In this document: piece by piece, positions 27,888 through 36,564 of the stretch
Position numbering within the stretch: position 1 is the first letter of the stretch
How the letters are laid out: every line of letters begins with the position of its first letter
Source: Mesorhizobium ventifaucium
GTDB lineage: Bacteria > Pseudomonadota > Alphaproteobacteria > Rhizobiales > Rhizobiaceae
Length of the DNA: 64,000 nt
Direction: 5' to 3'
Assembly (NCBI RefSeq): GCF_935822925.1
Contig: NZ_CAKXZS010000034.1
Span: forward strand, 297,759 to 361,758
The notes under the pieces: generated by a model
Seen by the model: only the letters and a program-made list of their open reading frames with translations
What the model was told of the DNA's origin: nothing
Database searches by the model: none
Made by a program: the position numbers and the translations under genes

Positions 27888-28679
27888 ATGGACAAACTAG
27901 CAGGAAAAATTATCGAAGCCTCGGCCGCGACCGAACCGCGCCAAGAGCCTGCTGGCGGTGTCGATCTGCGTCGACTTCGCCTTCTATCGGGATTGACGCA
28001 GGCCGAAATGGCTGCCCGCATGAACGTCCAGCAAGCTGCCATTTCAAAACTGGAAAAAGGTGGCGAGATGTACTTGTCCACGGTCGAACGCTACGTGGAA
28101 GCTCTCGGCGCGTCGTTGCGCGTAGATGCCGTTTTTCCTGCAGACGCTCGCCTCGTTCTACGCGTAAAAGAGACTTTTGACATTGAATACGGTAACGACG
28201 ACCAACTCGTCTTTCCGCTACTGGCAGATGAGCCGTTTCGCCCGCAACGAGATGTTGTGCTTTCCATTCGTCCGCAATATTCGGACAAAATTATGGAAGG
28301 ACGCAAAACTGTCGAGCTTCGCCGGCGATTCCCGGTTTCGGCGCCCGGTGGGACCGTGGCCTATATTTATTCCACGTCGCCAGTTAGAGCGATGGTCGGA
28401 ATTGCAGAGATTAAGGATGTCTTGAAACTGCCCGTACAGCAAATCTGGTCCGAGTTTGAAGACACTGCATTTATCGAGCGAAGTGATTTCAATAACTATT
28501 TTCAGGGCTTAGAGTTTGGATTCGCTCTGCTTTTTGAAGGTGTTAGGCCGTTCTCCCGCTCCGTTCCACTGACCGAACTGCGTGAGAAATTTGGTTTCGA
28601 GCCACCACAGTCATTCCTGTACGCGAGCCGCGATCTGCGAAAGGCCCTGAGAGATGAGGCAACAGTCGTATCTCATTGA
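27888..28679 (+). CDS. XRE-type helix-turn-helix protein fused to an ASCH domain
   Basis: The 263-residue protein has an XRE helix-turn-helix at residues about 25-85 (DLRRLRLLSGLTQAEMAARMNVQQAAISKLEKG) and a C-terminal ASCH domain opening with VVLSIRPQYSDKIMEGRKT followed by VELRR, the family signature GxKxxExR. ASCH is a PUA-like fold that binds or processes modified nucleosides or RNA; Escherichia coli YqfB, an ASCH protein, hydrolyses N4-acetylcytidine. GGAG lies nine bases before the start. The 3' end overlaps the PIN gene by 26 bases. The order regulator then PIN protein is that of a toxin-antitoxin pair, with this protein as presumed antitoxin and repressor. Confidence 0.85.
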   Translation: MDKLAGKIIEASAATEPRQEPAGGVDLRRLRLLSGLTQAEMAARMNVQQAAISKLEKGGEMYLSTVERYVEALGASLRVDAVFPADARLVLRVKETFDIEYGNDDQLVFPLLADEPFRPQRDVVLSIRPQYSDKIMEGRKTVELRRRFPVSAPGGTVAYIYSTSPVRAMVGIAEIKDVLKLPVQQIWSEFEDTAFIERSDFNNYFQGLEFGFALLFEGVRPFSRSVPLTELREKFGFEPPQSFLYASRDLRKALRDEATVVSH

Positions 28680-30192
28680 TACGAACATTCTGATCGGTCT
28701 GGAAGACTACCGCGCTGTCGAAGCCGCATACGCTAAATTCTCAAGTCTTGCTGCGGCCCACAAGATCACGATTTTCGTCCACGAGGCCGCCCGCGACGAC
28801 ATTTCCCGCGACAAGAATGTGGAACGTCGCCGAATCTCCCTTAGCAAAATCTCAAAATACCGGGTCTTGGGCAAGCAACGCGGCCTGAGCCAAGCCAATC
28901 TTGAAGTTGAATTCGGCCCTTTGAAGCGGCCCAGTGACATAGTCGACGCCACCCTCCTCCATGCTTTGAAAAGTGACGCGGTCGATTTTCTTGTCACGCA
29001 GGACAAAGGCCTTCACGAGCGCGCATTCAAACATTCGGCCGAGCTTGGCCGACGTGTCCTGTTTGTTGGGGACGCGGTCGATCTTCTCACTCAGACATAC
29101 GAGCCTAAGCAGGTCCCTATCAGGCATGTTGCGGAGGTCGAAGCTCACACCATCAACCACAAAGACAGGTTCTTCGATAGCCTCCGTGAGGGATATCCGG
29201 AGTTCGACGATTGGTGGCGCGAGAAGTGTGTTCGCCAGCACCGCCCTTGTTGGGTCGTTTACGATGATGACGAATTGGCAGGCCTGATTGTCCGAAAGGA
29301 CGAGAGCGCGACGGATACCGATGCGGTGACGAAAGCCAATAAAATTTTGAAAGTTTGCACCTTCAAAGTGGCGCCGGACAAGCGCGGTGTCAAACTCGGT
29401 GAGCTGCTCTTGAAGCAGGTCCTTTGGTACGCTCAGTGCAATAGATATGACTTGGCGTATCTGACGACATTCGAAGACCAGGCGGCTCTGATGAACCTCT
29501 TGGAGTTCTACGGCTTTATCCATGCCGGCACGAAAGACAACGGTGAACTCATTTACGAGCGGGCATTTTCGTCCGCAAAGCTAGTTGATGATCCCTCGAT
29601 GTCGGTTTTCGAAGCCGCCAGGAGAAATTACCCCCGCTTTCTTGTGACGGATCAAGTTCGCGGCTTCGGAATTCCTATCAAGGAAGACTATCACGACACC
29701 TTATACCCTGATCTATGGAAGCCTAAGCAGCCGGACTTTTTCGTCGGCGCTTCTCGGGCCGACCGTCCGACGCGGCCGGGGAACACGATCCGGAAAGTCT
29801 ACCTGTGCCGAGCACCATCAAACCTCGGCGATGCGGGCTCCCTGCTGTTCTTCTACAAGGGGGCGTCAAAGGAACGTCCTTCGCAAGCCATGACGACGTT
29901 AGGCATTTTGGAGAGCGTCACATTCGCGAGCTCTACCAGAGAGTTGATGCAATTGACGGGCGGTCGATCCGTCTACAGTGAGCAGCAACTTGAGCAGTGG
30001 CAGGCTACGACGGCAAAGCCGGTAAAGGTCATAAACTATCTTTTGGCCGCCTACATAGATCCCGTGGTCGGGCTGGATGAATTACGAGATTTGGGTATAG
30101 TGAACAGTAACCCGCAACAGTCGATCTATGAAATTCGGTCTGACGTCCTCCCGCGGCTTCTCAATCGTGCCAATTTGGAGTTCGAGGTATGA
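28654..30192 (+). CDS. PIN-GNAT-PUA-like three-domain protein, putative toxin
   Basis: In 512 residues three modules can be read. Residues 1-150 are a PIN nuclease with acidic residues D9 (YLIDTNILIGLED), E44, D95/D98 (SDIVDATLL) and D117 (VTQDKGLHE), enough for a metal site. Residues about 165-305 are a GNAT domain (KVCTFKVAPDKRGVKLGELL is the acetyl-CoA loop; LMNLLEFYGFIHAG the end). Residues about 370-505 are PUA/EVE-like (NTIRKVYLCRAPSNLGDAGS, then VYSEQQLEQW). The gene starts inside the 3' end of the XRE-ASCH gene, so translation is coupled. An RNA-directed double activity (cleavage and acetylation) is an inference from the domains; no described system is assigned. Confidence 0.82.
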   Translation: MRQQSYLIDTNILIGLEDYRAVEAAYAKFSSLAAAHKITIFVHEAARDDISRDKNVERRRISLSKISKYRVLGKQRGLSQANLEVEFGPLKRPSDIVDATLLHALKSDAVDFLVTQDKGLHERAFKHSAELGRRVLFVGDAVDLLTQTYEPKQVPIRHVAEVEAHTINHKDRFFDSLREGYPEFDDWWREKCVRQHRPCWVVYDDDELAGLIVRKDESATDTDAVTKANKILKVCTFKVAPDKRGVKLGELLLKQVLWYAQCNRYDLAYLTTFEDQAALMNLLEFYGFIHAGTKDNGELIYERAFSSAKLVDDPSMSVFEAARRNYPRFLVTDQVRGFGIPIKEDYHDTLYPDLWKPKQPDFFVGASRADRPTRPGNTIRKVYLCRAPSNLGDAGSLLFFYKGASKERPSQAMTTLGILESVTFASSTRELMQLTGGRSVYSEQQLEQWQATTAKPVKVINYLLAAYIDPVVGLDELRDLGIVNSNPQQSIYEIRSDVLPRLLNRANLEFEV

Positions 30193-30278
30193 AGCAGCGG
30201 ATGATCGCGTTCGTTGGCATCTCTGGGGTCGGCTGCACGGTGCAGACGAGAAGGAGGTTTCGCTCATCCAAGCGCGGA

Positions 30279-30302
30279 GTTCGAATCCCTCGCTCTCCGC
30301 CA
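30279..30302 (+). other. tRNA-Ser 3'-end fragment, candidate attachment site (attS-like)
   Basis: The 24 bases are the T-loop, T-stem 3' strand, acceptor 3' strand and CCA of a serine tRNA (TTCGAATCCCTC then GCTCTCCGCCA). Immediately upstream the sequence no longer matches: the T-stem 5' strand and the rest of the tRNA are absent. That sharp boundary is what a tRNA-targeting integrase leaves at the far end of an element. The orientation puts the element to the left (the PIN module side) and the flank to the right. Confidence 0.65.
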
Positions 30303-30420
30303 AATAACTGTTGTTGTGCACTTTTCGGAAGAGCCTTCCGGCTGGCTGCACCATTGGCTGCATCTTTAGGCGGCTCCTTCGGGCAAGCACCCGCCTGGGC
30401 CGCCATCTGTTGAGCCGCCA

Positions 30421-30645
30421 TTAGCCATCAAGAAACTCAGCACTGAGACTGCCCTGATAGGCTTCCAGCCACGCCTTGGACGCCTCGAAATCGGGCACGA
30501 CAGTCCGGAGGAAATCCCAGAACGCAGGTCCGTGCGAGGGGCCTGGTCTGGAAGGTTTTCCGCATCGCAACACCTCCGTTCCGTCCACCTGTCTCGGCCA
30601 CCGCACTCTCATCTTGCGCGTGACCGTTGGTTGGCCCGTTTGCAA
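30421..30645 (-). CDS. Hypothetical protein fragment, doubtful
   Basis: A 74-residue frame ends FWDFLRTVVPDFEASKAWLE and AYQGSLSAEFLDG, which is protein-like, whereas the first 35 residues look random. It may be the 3' remnant of a lost gene. No family recognised. Confidence 0.22.
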   Translation of the reverse strand: MQTGQPTVTRKMRVRWPRQVDGTEVLRCGKPSRPGPSHGPAFWDFLRTVVPDFEASKAWLEAYQGSLSAEFLDG

Positions 30646-31196
30646 CGATACTTAGCGCATCCACTTCAAAGCCGAAATGCCTATGACACGCGCGTGCGGC
30701 AAAGGCGTGCAGCGGGGTGCTAACAGGACGGTTTCCTCCGGATCCTCGGCCCGCGGGCATTGCGGCCTTCTAACCCGATCCCGTCAAGAACCTCCGGCAT
30801 GGCCGGGTCTGAGGCCTGGAATGGCGAGGATCGCCTATTCCGATCACGGGCATGTAGGCAGCTGGAAACGGACTTTCGACACCTCATACCTGCTTTCATC
30901 TGAAGCTGTCATCGGAAGGCCCATTATGGGCCGAATGAACATGTTCGTGGAGCTAACCGACTAAATACTAGTTGCGTACAATGAGCGGTCTTCCTGTCGT
31001 AGAGCTGTTGGCTACCTTCTAACCCGTAATGTGACTTCGTTGGCGCGTTTCAAGCGCCACTAGCTCGAAAGGAATCCGATCCAGGATGTCGCTCCAAAAT
31101 GTTCATGAATATTTGCGAAAAATACTCGTTGAGATCATTTACATCGACCCGGTTTTTGGGGTGTGATGCTATTACTTTGATGGTGGAGCGTATCCA

Positions 31197-32714
31197 ATGG
31201 TTGACGTGAATTTCGACCGGTTCATCGGCGCGAACTCTACGCCGCTGTATGTTGAGTCGTCAGGTGAGAAGACCAAGGGCTTCTTGCTTTGGGGCGATGG
31301 CGTGCATCTTCTTGGTCAGCAGGAAGGTGGACGCCTACCTGTTCGGGCGAGAGGCCGCGAGCGAAACGGTTGGATCGATGCTGAAGCCCTTGAGGGTGGA
31401 AAATCTCTGCTCGAGGTCTATTTTATCGATGTTGGGCAAGGGGATGGAATGCTGATTAAGACTCCCGACTTTCGACATATCATGATCGACGGCGGCCACC
31501 CAAGAGGTTCCCAGAACACTGGAAAGAGCGCCGCCGATTTCGTTGATTGGAAATTCTTCGAGGATTATGGCCTCGACCATGTCCGACTCGACGCTATGAT
31601 ATCCTCTCACAATGACTTCGATCACTACGGAGGCCTGGCTGACCTTCTGGACGCAGAGCAAGAGGACGAGCTTGATGTAGCGGGAACGACCGTAGAGGCG
31701 TTCTATCATGCCGGCATCTCGTGGTGGACGAAACCAGATGGTTCCGATCGTACCCTTGGCGAGACCGAACGAGAGAATGGCCGGACTTTCCATGTCGACC
31801 TTCTCGACGACCGCGGGTCCGCCGAACACGGGATTGACCCGGCTAGCCGCCCGAAACTTCAGGGCGCCTGGGGGAACTTCATTGCAAAGGTAGTTTCGAC
31901 CAGAAGGGCTGACGGAGAACCGACACCCGTCACTCGCCTGAGCGATCGTTCTGAGTATTTGCCAACCTTTGGGCCGGGTTCCGATGTGAGAATTCACATT
32001 CTGGGCCCGGTTGAATTTTCGGTTGGTGAAAGGCCCGGCCTGCTAAAGCTAGGCGCAGATTCCAGGACAACCAACGGAAACAGTGTGCTCGCCCGTCTGG
32101 ATTATGGGCGAGCCCGCATCCTTCTCACCGGTGACCTCAACAAAGCGAGCCAGCAGGCCTTGCTAGATGCCTACGAGGGGCGGCGACTGGAGTTTCAGTG
32201 CGATGTTGCCAAGGCCTGCCACCACGGCAGCGAAGACGTATCGTACACATTCCTGCAGGCGATTAAGCCAGCTGTGACGGTCATCAGTTCCGGGGACGCG
32301 GAAGGCCATGATCATCCAAAACCCCGTATCGTTGCCGCCAGCGGCGCGACCGGGTATCTGACGATCGAAGAGGATGAGATTGTTACGCCACTCGTCTATT
32401 CGACCGAACTCGCGCGGTCGATATCTCTCGGGCATCCGCGGACATTAGAGATTGACCGCCAGATAACCGGCACGCCCGAAAACCTGCAAGTCGACCCTGA
32501 ACAGCTGCAGAATGTCACTATCACATATCATGAAACTAAACCCGGAGGTCTTAGACCCGCCGAGAAAAGCAAGCGCCTCTCGCAGATACGGCTTGTCGGC
32601 GGGCTGATCTATGGCCTCGTCAATGTTCGAACGGACGGCGACAAGATCTTAACTGCGACGATGAACGAGGGGGATGGGTCCTGGACTGTCAAGACATTCC
32701 GATCTCGCTTTTGA
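31197..32714 (+). CDS. ComEC-type metallo-beta-lactamase fold hydrolase with N-terminal SH3-like part
   Basis: The 505-residue soluble protein carries a metallo-beta-lactamase domain like the C-terminal domain of ComEC/Rec2: FIDVGQGDGMLIKTPDFRHIMIDGG, the metal ligands SSHNDFDHYGGL (H-x-D-x-D-H), RILLTGDLNKAS and ACHHGSEDVS. Residues about 15-70 (PLYVESSGEKTKGFLLWGDG to NGWIDAEALEGG) look like a bacterial SH3 repeat. There is no membrane channel domain, so this is not a competence translocase. The C-terminal ~100 residues are not recognised. Stand-alone ComEC-type hydrolases occur in defence and accessory regions; a nuclease or phosphodiesterase role is inferred. No neighbouring partner gene is visible. 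Confidence 0.8.
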   Translation: MVDVNFDRFIGANSTPLYVESSGEKTKGFLLWGDGVHLLGQQEGGRLPVRARGRERNGWIDAEALEGGKSLLEVYFIDVGQGDGMLIKTPDFRHIMIDGGHPRGSQNTGKSAADFVDWKFFEDYGLDHVRLDAMISSHNDFDHYGGLADLLDAEQEDELDVAGTTVEAFYHAGISWWTKPDGSDRTLGETERENGRTFHVDLLDDRGSAEHGIDPASRPKLQGAWGNFIAKVVSTRRADGEPTPVTRLSDRSEYLPTFGPGSDVRIHILGPVEFSVGERPGLLKLGADSRTTNGNSVLARLDYGRARILLTGDLNKASQQALLDAYEGRRLEFQCDVAKACHHGSEDVSYTFLQAIKPAVTVISSGDAEGHDHPKPRIVAASGATGYLTIEEDEIVTPLVYSTELARSISLGHPRTLEIDRQITGTPENLQVDPEQLQNVTITYHETKPGGLRPAEKSKRLSQIRLVGGLIYGLVNVRTDGDKILTATMNEGDGSWTVKTFRSRF

Positions 32715-33421
32715 CCCGACGCCTTCCCGGTGTTCCTGCTTCTTTGGCTGGCTGGTTCATTACCGTCTCACCTGGGTCACCTGGGGGGCAATGGGTCGCG
32801 ATCGCAGCTGATTCATAGCGGCGGTAGTGTTCGTGGCTGAGGCGGGGACTACTTTTAGCTTTTTACATCAGATTTCTGCGTGGCTTGCGGCCGCGGTCTT
32901 GGAGCTGTTGGTCTCAGCTTCAGTTTTGTTTACATGCAAACGCGACGATAAAGCGGGCGTTTCGTTGCAAGTGTGAACAATGCAGTCTTCGCGAAGAGGA
33001 GCTACAGGGCGGGTGGAAGAATAAGAATTATTGGCATCGCTACCGATGCTTAATTTTTGGGATAGTGGCGGGTCCATATTGATCCGACAAGGAAGTGCCG
33101 GTGAAATCGAAGCGGTCGATGTACCAACGAAATGACATCTGTCGTATCGGGATAGACGCGCTTTTGTCTGAAGATCACCCAAATTACAAAATTTTGTTAG
33201 ATCCCTTATGGAAAGATTCCCCAGAGGTAAGTGCGATATCGATGTCATTCGCGCGACTGCGAAGAGTTCCTGGTATTTTCGTTTCGGTAAAACTTAGGTA
33301 GCGTCTGGCATTTCATATATCCAAATAGAGATTTTGTTGCATACTATCTTGATTGAAGATAAGTGAAGTCTTTCTTTGAAAGTATCTACGCCATGCTGAA
33401 GAAGACGGTGGAGGACTACCA
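32715..33421. other. Gene-poor stretch after the metallo-beta-lactamase gene
   Basis: Only short unconvincing frames occur. AT content is higher than in the core genes. No repeat or terminator could be assigned. Confidence 0.4.
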
Positions 33422-33763
33422 GTGACTGACGCGATCTATGTGACATATGGATTCATCCCTGGCAAGTATTCCGGGTATCATCTCGCCGTGCACTACGTCA
33501 CTGGAGTGGGCACCCCTGGAGCCATTGACCATATCTTTCAGGCAGGCCTGCCAATGGACAACGATAAGAGGCCGGCCGCCGCATCTTGGTCGGCGACACC
33601 GAGTTCGAGGCGGCATGGAACAAGAGCGATTCGCCAAGGGCAACGACTATTTCTCTGTCAAGCTAAATAACCCCTCGTCCCGGCCCCGATCTACGCGAGT
33701 CTGATCGAGAGCGACGGCGAGGATCTGAAGCTGATCTTGTGGCGCGGCAGCATTCCCGAGTAA
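33422..33763 (+). pseudogene. Broken gene of unknown function
   Basis: Protein-like pieces follow each other in three frames: TDAIYVTYGFIPGKYSGYHL (from 33422), then LVGDTEFEAAWNKS and ERFAKGNDYFSVKLNNP, then APIYASLIESDGEDLKLIL ending WRGSIPE with a stop at 33763. The pieces suggest one gene of about 115 codons damaged by at least two frameshifts. The family is not recognised. Confidence 0.45.
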
Positions 33764-33990
33764 GACCAGCCGGCGGGGCCCGCGAATGTGGAGCTTGGCA
33801 TGGTAATGTGCGCCTTTGTTGCCTCGACGTCTTTGATCGGCGACGATGGGATTCTCATCGCACCTCGCGGGGTGCCTCTTACGCAAGGCAATATTCATGA
33901 AAATGAAGTCGATATTCGCTACTGGCCGTAGTTGTAAGACGCGGAATGCGACGCATCTAAGGCTATAAGTCGGCAGCGGAGTACTACTCG

Positions 33991-34321
33991 ATGAGCCATC
34001 AGATTATCTGGCTATCCTTTGATCTCGGCATTCGGGGTGACTACGAAGGTCTATACGCTTGGCTTGACGATCACAATGCCAAAGGAATGTGGTGACGCAT
34101 TGGCGGCTATTAGCTACGAACACGATGGGGATACCCTGCCGAACAAGCTAAAGGCCGACCTCAAAAAAAGGGTCAAGTTCGACAAGCGCTCTCGGATATA
34201 CGTGATTTACCGTCATCCAAATACGGGGCTGAACAAAGGTCGATTTGTGGTTGGCACACGCAAGGCAGCACCGTGGACGGGCTACTCACCGGACGGCGAT
34301 GTAACCGACGAAGAAGAGTAA
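33991..34321 (+). pseudogene. Antitoxin-like gene with a single-base frameshift, upstream of a PIN toxin
   Basis: Reading from ATG 33991 gives MSHQIIWLSFDLGIRGDYEG, then LYAWLDDHNAK, and then a premature stop at 34093-34095. Skipping one A in the AAA at 34081-34083 restores KECGDALAAISYEHDGD through YSPDGDVTDEEE, giving a protein of ~109 residues that ends at 34321. So one inserted base separates two halves of an otherwise good gene. It overlaps the PIN gene start (TAATG). The arrangement is that of an antitoxin before its toxin. Decay, a sequencing error and +1 frameshifting are all possible. Confidence 0.65.
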
Positions 34322-34749
34322 TGCCGAACACCATTGTTGATACGTGCATCTGGCTTGCGTTTGCGGACGATCGAGAGGCACACGATCGTCGTGGTGACGT
34401 GGACGCGATCTATAACCTCATCCACGACCATTCTATAGTCATGCCTTGGCCGGTCGCATACGAGACAATCCGAACGAGACTAGCGAGGCGTCACATTGCT
34501 CTATCGCGAGTTGAGATCGAACTTAAATCTCCGCGCATTGGCTGGATCGATGACGCACCCTATCGGCAGCGGGCGCTAGAATTGGCCTTTCAGGCTGGGG
34601 TTCGAGAACATCGGCCCCTAAGCATGGTCGATTGCCTCATACGGCTAATGTTGGACGACCGCAATCTCAAGATCAACTATCTCGCAACATGGAACGAAGG
34701 CGACTTCGATGACGTCTGCCGAAAAAGGCGCATCGAGATTATCGGGTAG
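34321..34749 (+). CDS. PIN-domain ribonuclease, putative toxin
   Basis: The 142-residue protein begins MPNTIVDTCIWLAFADDREA, the first acidic residue of a PIN fold, has E in PWPVAYETIRTRLARRH, D in SMVDCLIRLMLDD and a final TWNEGDFDDVCRKR, so the four-acid metal site is complete. Its ATG overlaps the stop of the preceding antitoxin-like gene (TAATG), which normally couples toxin to antitoxin translation. With the upstream gene frameshifted, coupling would still work only if ribosomes reach that stop. Family members cut RNA, often tRNA. Confidence 0.8.
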   Translation: MPNTIVDTCIWLAFADDREAHDRRGDVDAIYNLIHDHSIVMPWPVAYETIRTRLARRHIALSRVEIELKSPRIGWIDDAPYRQRALELAFQAGVREHRPLSMVDCLIRLMLDDRNLKINYLATWNEGDFDDVCRKRRIEIIG

Positions 34750-35216
34750 CGCCCAAATCAACGCTCAGACGAATCCTATGGACCGTACGCGTCGCTCAGG
34801 CTGCACCGTTTTTGTTCTAAGCCGCTGCGATTCACCGGTTAATCCTGGGGACCAAGGGAGCTTGCGGCGTCGCATGCTTAACGACGGCCAGGATCACGAT
34901 ACCGATCATCGACGGTGTGGGATCTCGTAGACGATCCGCCTGTAACTCGGGGCTCTTCGTTGCGGTCCTCAGCAAATTTGCACACCGCGCGGGCCAGCTA
35001 GCTTGAACCGCAGACAGCAAAAACACCGCGGCTATCTTGGCGCGCAGCCACCGCCCTACAACGCAAATCGTGGGCCTAGCTGGCGCAACACAGATCTGGC
35101 TCGAAGCGCAGCTTTCGCCGCTGTCGGGGACGCAGTACGCTTGTCGATAGTTGGTTTCGAACGGCTACACCAGGATGCAGGCCAGTGCGCGGGCAATTGA
35201 CCGCCAACGTCCCACT
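34750..35216. other. Degenerate stretch with a ParE/RelE-like scrap
   Basis: On the minus strand at about 34860-34990, YRRIVYEIPHRR and, in another frame, IGIVILAVVKHATP resemble the last third of a RelE/ParE toxin (RRIVYEI ... I-V-LAV-H). The frames are broken and no start remains. The rest of this stretch shows no gene. Confidence 0.35.
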
Positions 35217-35440
35217 TCAACTGCGTGGAGTTCGCCGATCTGGCAAGTCTTCCATCGCGATTGGCACGTTGGTGGCCCGCGCCACTTCATAGAACTTGCG
35301 GCGGGTGTGCGCGCTACAGGAGCGAGAGCGATGTTCCCCTCGCGGTGAGATGCTCGAAGCCGGCATAGCCAGCGACAGGCAGGACGCCTTTGAAGTGGTC
35401 GACATGCGAGGCCGGGCGTTCCGCTCTGCGGTCCGGTCGC
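35217..35440 (-). pseudogene. IS66-family transposase (TnpC) fragment
   Basis: Two frames together read RPASHVDHFKGVLPVAGYAG, FEHLTARG, a stop, then AHTRRKFYEVARATNVPIAM. This corresponds to the catalytic-domain stretch VDGYAGF ... CWAHARRKF-E of IS66 transposases. A frameshift and loss of both ends make it a relic. The dispersed repeat copy at 35457 abuts it. Confidence 0.7.
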
Positions 35441-35456
35441 GGCGGGTGATAATCGC

Positions 35457-35553
35457 GGAACCATACGGAATGATACGGGACGATTTTTGATTTGAGCCCA
35501 CGAAAAGGCCAATAAAATCAAATGTTATCATGCGCCCTCCGGGCCCACCAAAG
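35457..35553. repeat. Dispersed ~100-bp repeat, copy A
   Basis: Begins GCGGAACCATACGGAATGAT, contains GAGCCCACGAAAAGGCCAAT, and ends GGGCCCACCAAAG. It is the same element as at 59188 and 62165, and partly 53952. Confidence 0.7.
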
Positions 35554-35757
35554 CCATTTGATTTCATTGCGAAAAAGCCGCCTCGGCCCAAAACGTTTTG
35601 AGCCCATTATGGGCCCAACAAAAAGTGCGGCGCTGCGTCGCCCTGTGCCTGATCGGAGTGAGGTCAGTCATTTGATGAGGCGGAGGGGTGTCCGCTGCTT
35701 CGCAAAGCCGCCCTTTGCCGGACCCGAGGCCGGGCGCTATCTGCGAGGCAATCTGCC

Positions 35758-35916
35758 CTAGGACGACTTGAGGTGTTTGAACCGCATCGGATCGATGCCA
35801 AGCAGGCGTAGATCGCCCGGACGCGGCCGGCGGCCAGTTTCCACGGCGGCCGCAGCATTCATCGCGCTGCCCATCATGGCGAAGAATTCACCAGTTTTCC
35901 GAATTATCCTGCCCAT
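35758..35916 (-). CDS. Small conserved-looking rhizobial protein
   Basis: The 52-residue frame reads MGRIIRKTGEFFAMMGSAMN, then AAAAVETGRRPRPGDLRRLG-like text ending GIDPMRFKHLKSS. The layout (basic start, alanine stretch, GRRPRPGDLRLLGID, F) is one I associate with short uncharacterised proteins of rhizobia. It is oriented away from the oxalate module. No function known. Confidence 0.45.
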   Translation of the reverse strand: MGRIIRKTGEFFAMMGSAMNAAAAVETGRRPRPGDLRLLGIDPMRFKHLKSS

Positions 35917-35919
35917 CGC

Positions 35920-36395
35920 CTGACCCCGAAATTGTGCGGTGCAACAATTATGGTGGTTCTTTGAGCTTTTAGCGAGGGACCCCAATGCATAAGAGCCATG
36001 CGTGCGGCGCAAAGCTTGAGCCGCTACTCGCCCGCAGGCGCGACGGCGCCGATACGTCGACGCTTTAAAAGTGGTGCCGGGCGCATGAGGCGGAGAACCG
36101 CCACGTGGTAGAGAGCTCACGCTCCCGACTGGGACGGGCACCAACCCCACACTGACCATCATGGCCAGGGCTTGGCGCGTCGCCGACAGGATTATCGCCC
36201 AAATGGGGCAGCCAATTCGAACTCCCAAGTGGAGACACTGGCGCAATGGCGCCGAGTGTCTCGAACATCGGAATGCTAGCGTAAGCCACTACCACGGTAC
36301 TAAGAGCATCCCCAGCCAAGGACCGATCACTCGCAGGTCTAAACGAATAGCATCGCCCTACGGCGGCAGACGGGGGATTGATACTTTGTACTTTC
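35920..36395. other. Intergenic stretch before the oxalate module
   Basis: No supportable gene is seen. It probably marks the right flank of the island; the first GntR-type operator follows at 36396. Confidence 0.4.
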
Positions 36396-36412
36396 TGGAA
36401 TAATGTATACCA
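36396..36412. promoter_or_regulatory. GntR-type operator 1 (upstream of the reductase gene)
   Basis: TGGAATAATGTATACCA, 17 bp, matches TGGCAT-N5-ATACCA with one mismatch. It lies 152 bp before the ketopantoate-reductase-like gene. Confidence 0.7.
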
Positions 36413-36564
36413 GAGTTGGTAGGCATGATAATCCGAAGCGCGGGTGGAACGGGTCTTGGGGGAGCGCTGCCGACAGCTTACCCAAAAGACGTCGAAGGGG
36501 AATGAATCCGCCTGTTTCATGCTCGTAGGCTGAGACCGTGAGTGTCAGGGATGGAGGAGGAAGG

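Larger units (their letters stand above)
30193..31196. other. Gene-poor stretch after the PIN module
   Basis: Apart from the tRNA-Ser fragment and one doubtful small frame, no gene is seen in these 1,004 bases. A short palindrome, GGCCCATTATGGGCC, lies near 30919. The promoter of the metallo-beta-lactamase gene must be in the last 150 bases. Confidence 0.4.

Noticed and set aside
30161..30421. Minus-strand frame with GGERGIRTPRLDERNLL
   Set aside because: GERGIRTP-type peptides are a known artefact of translating the antisense of tRNA 3' ends; the DNA here is the tRNA-Ser fragment.
32868..33248. 126-residue minus-strand frame in the gap after the metallo-beta-lactamase gene
   Set aside because: Serine/threonine-rich random-looking composition without motif or start signal.
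33095..33301. 68-residue frame MPVKSKRSMYQRND
   Set aside because: Protein-like for about 45 residues but no supporting context, family or clear ribosome-binding site; left unannotated.
30916..35620. Shared palindrome GCCCATTATGGGC near 30919 and 35603 as a possible att repeat
   Set aside because: Flanks differ at once on both sides; a short palindrome can recur by chance.
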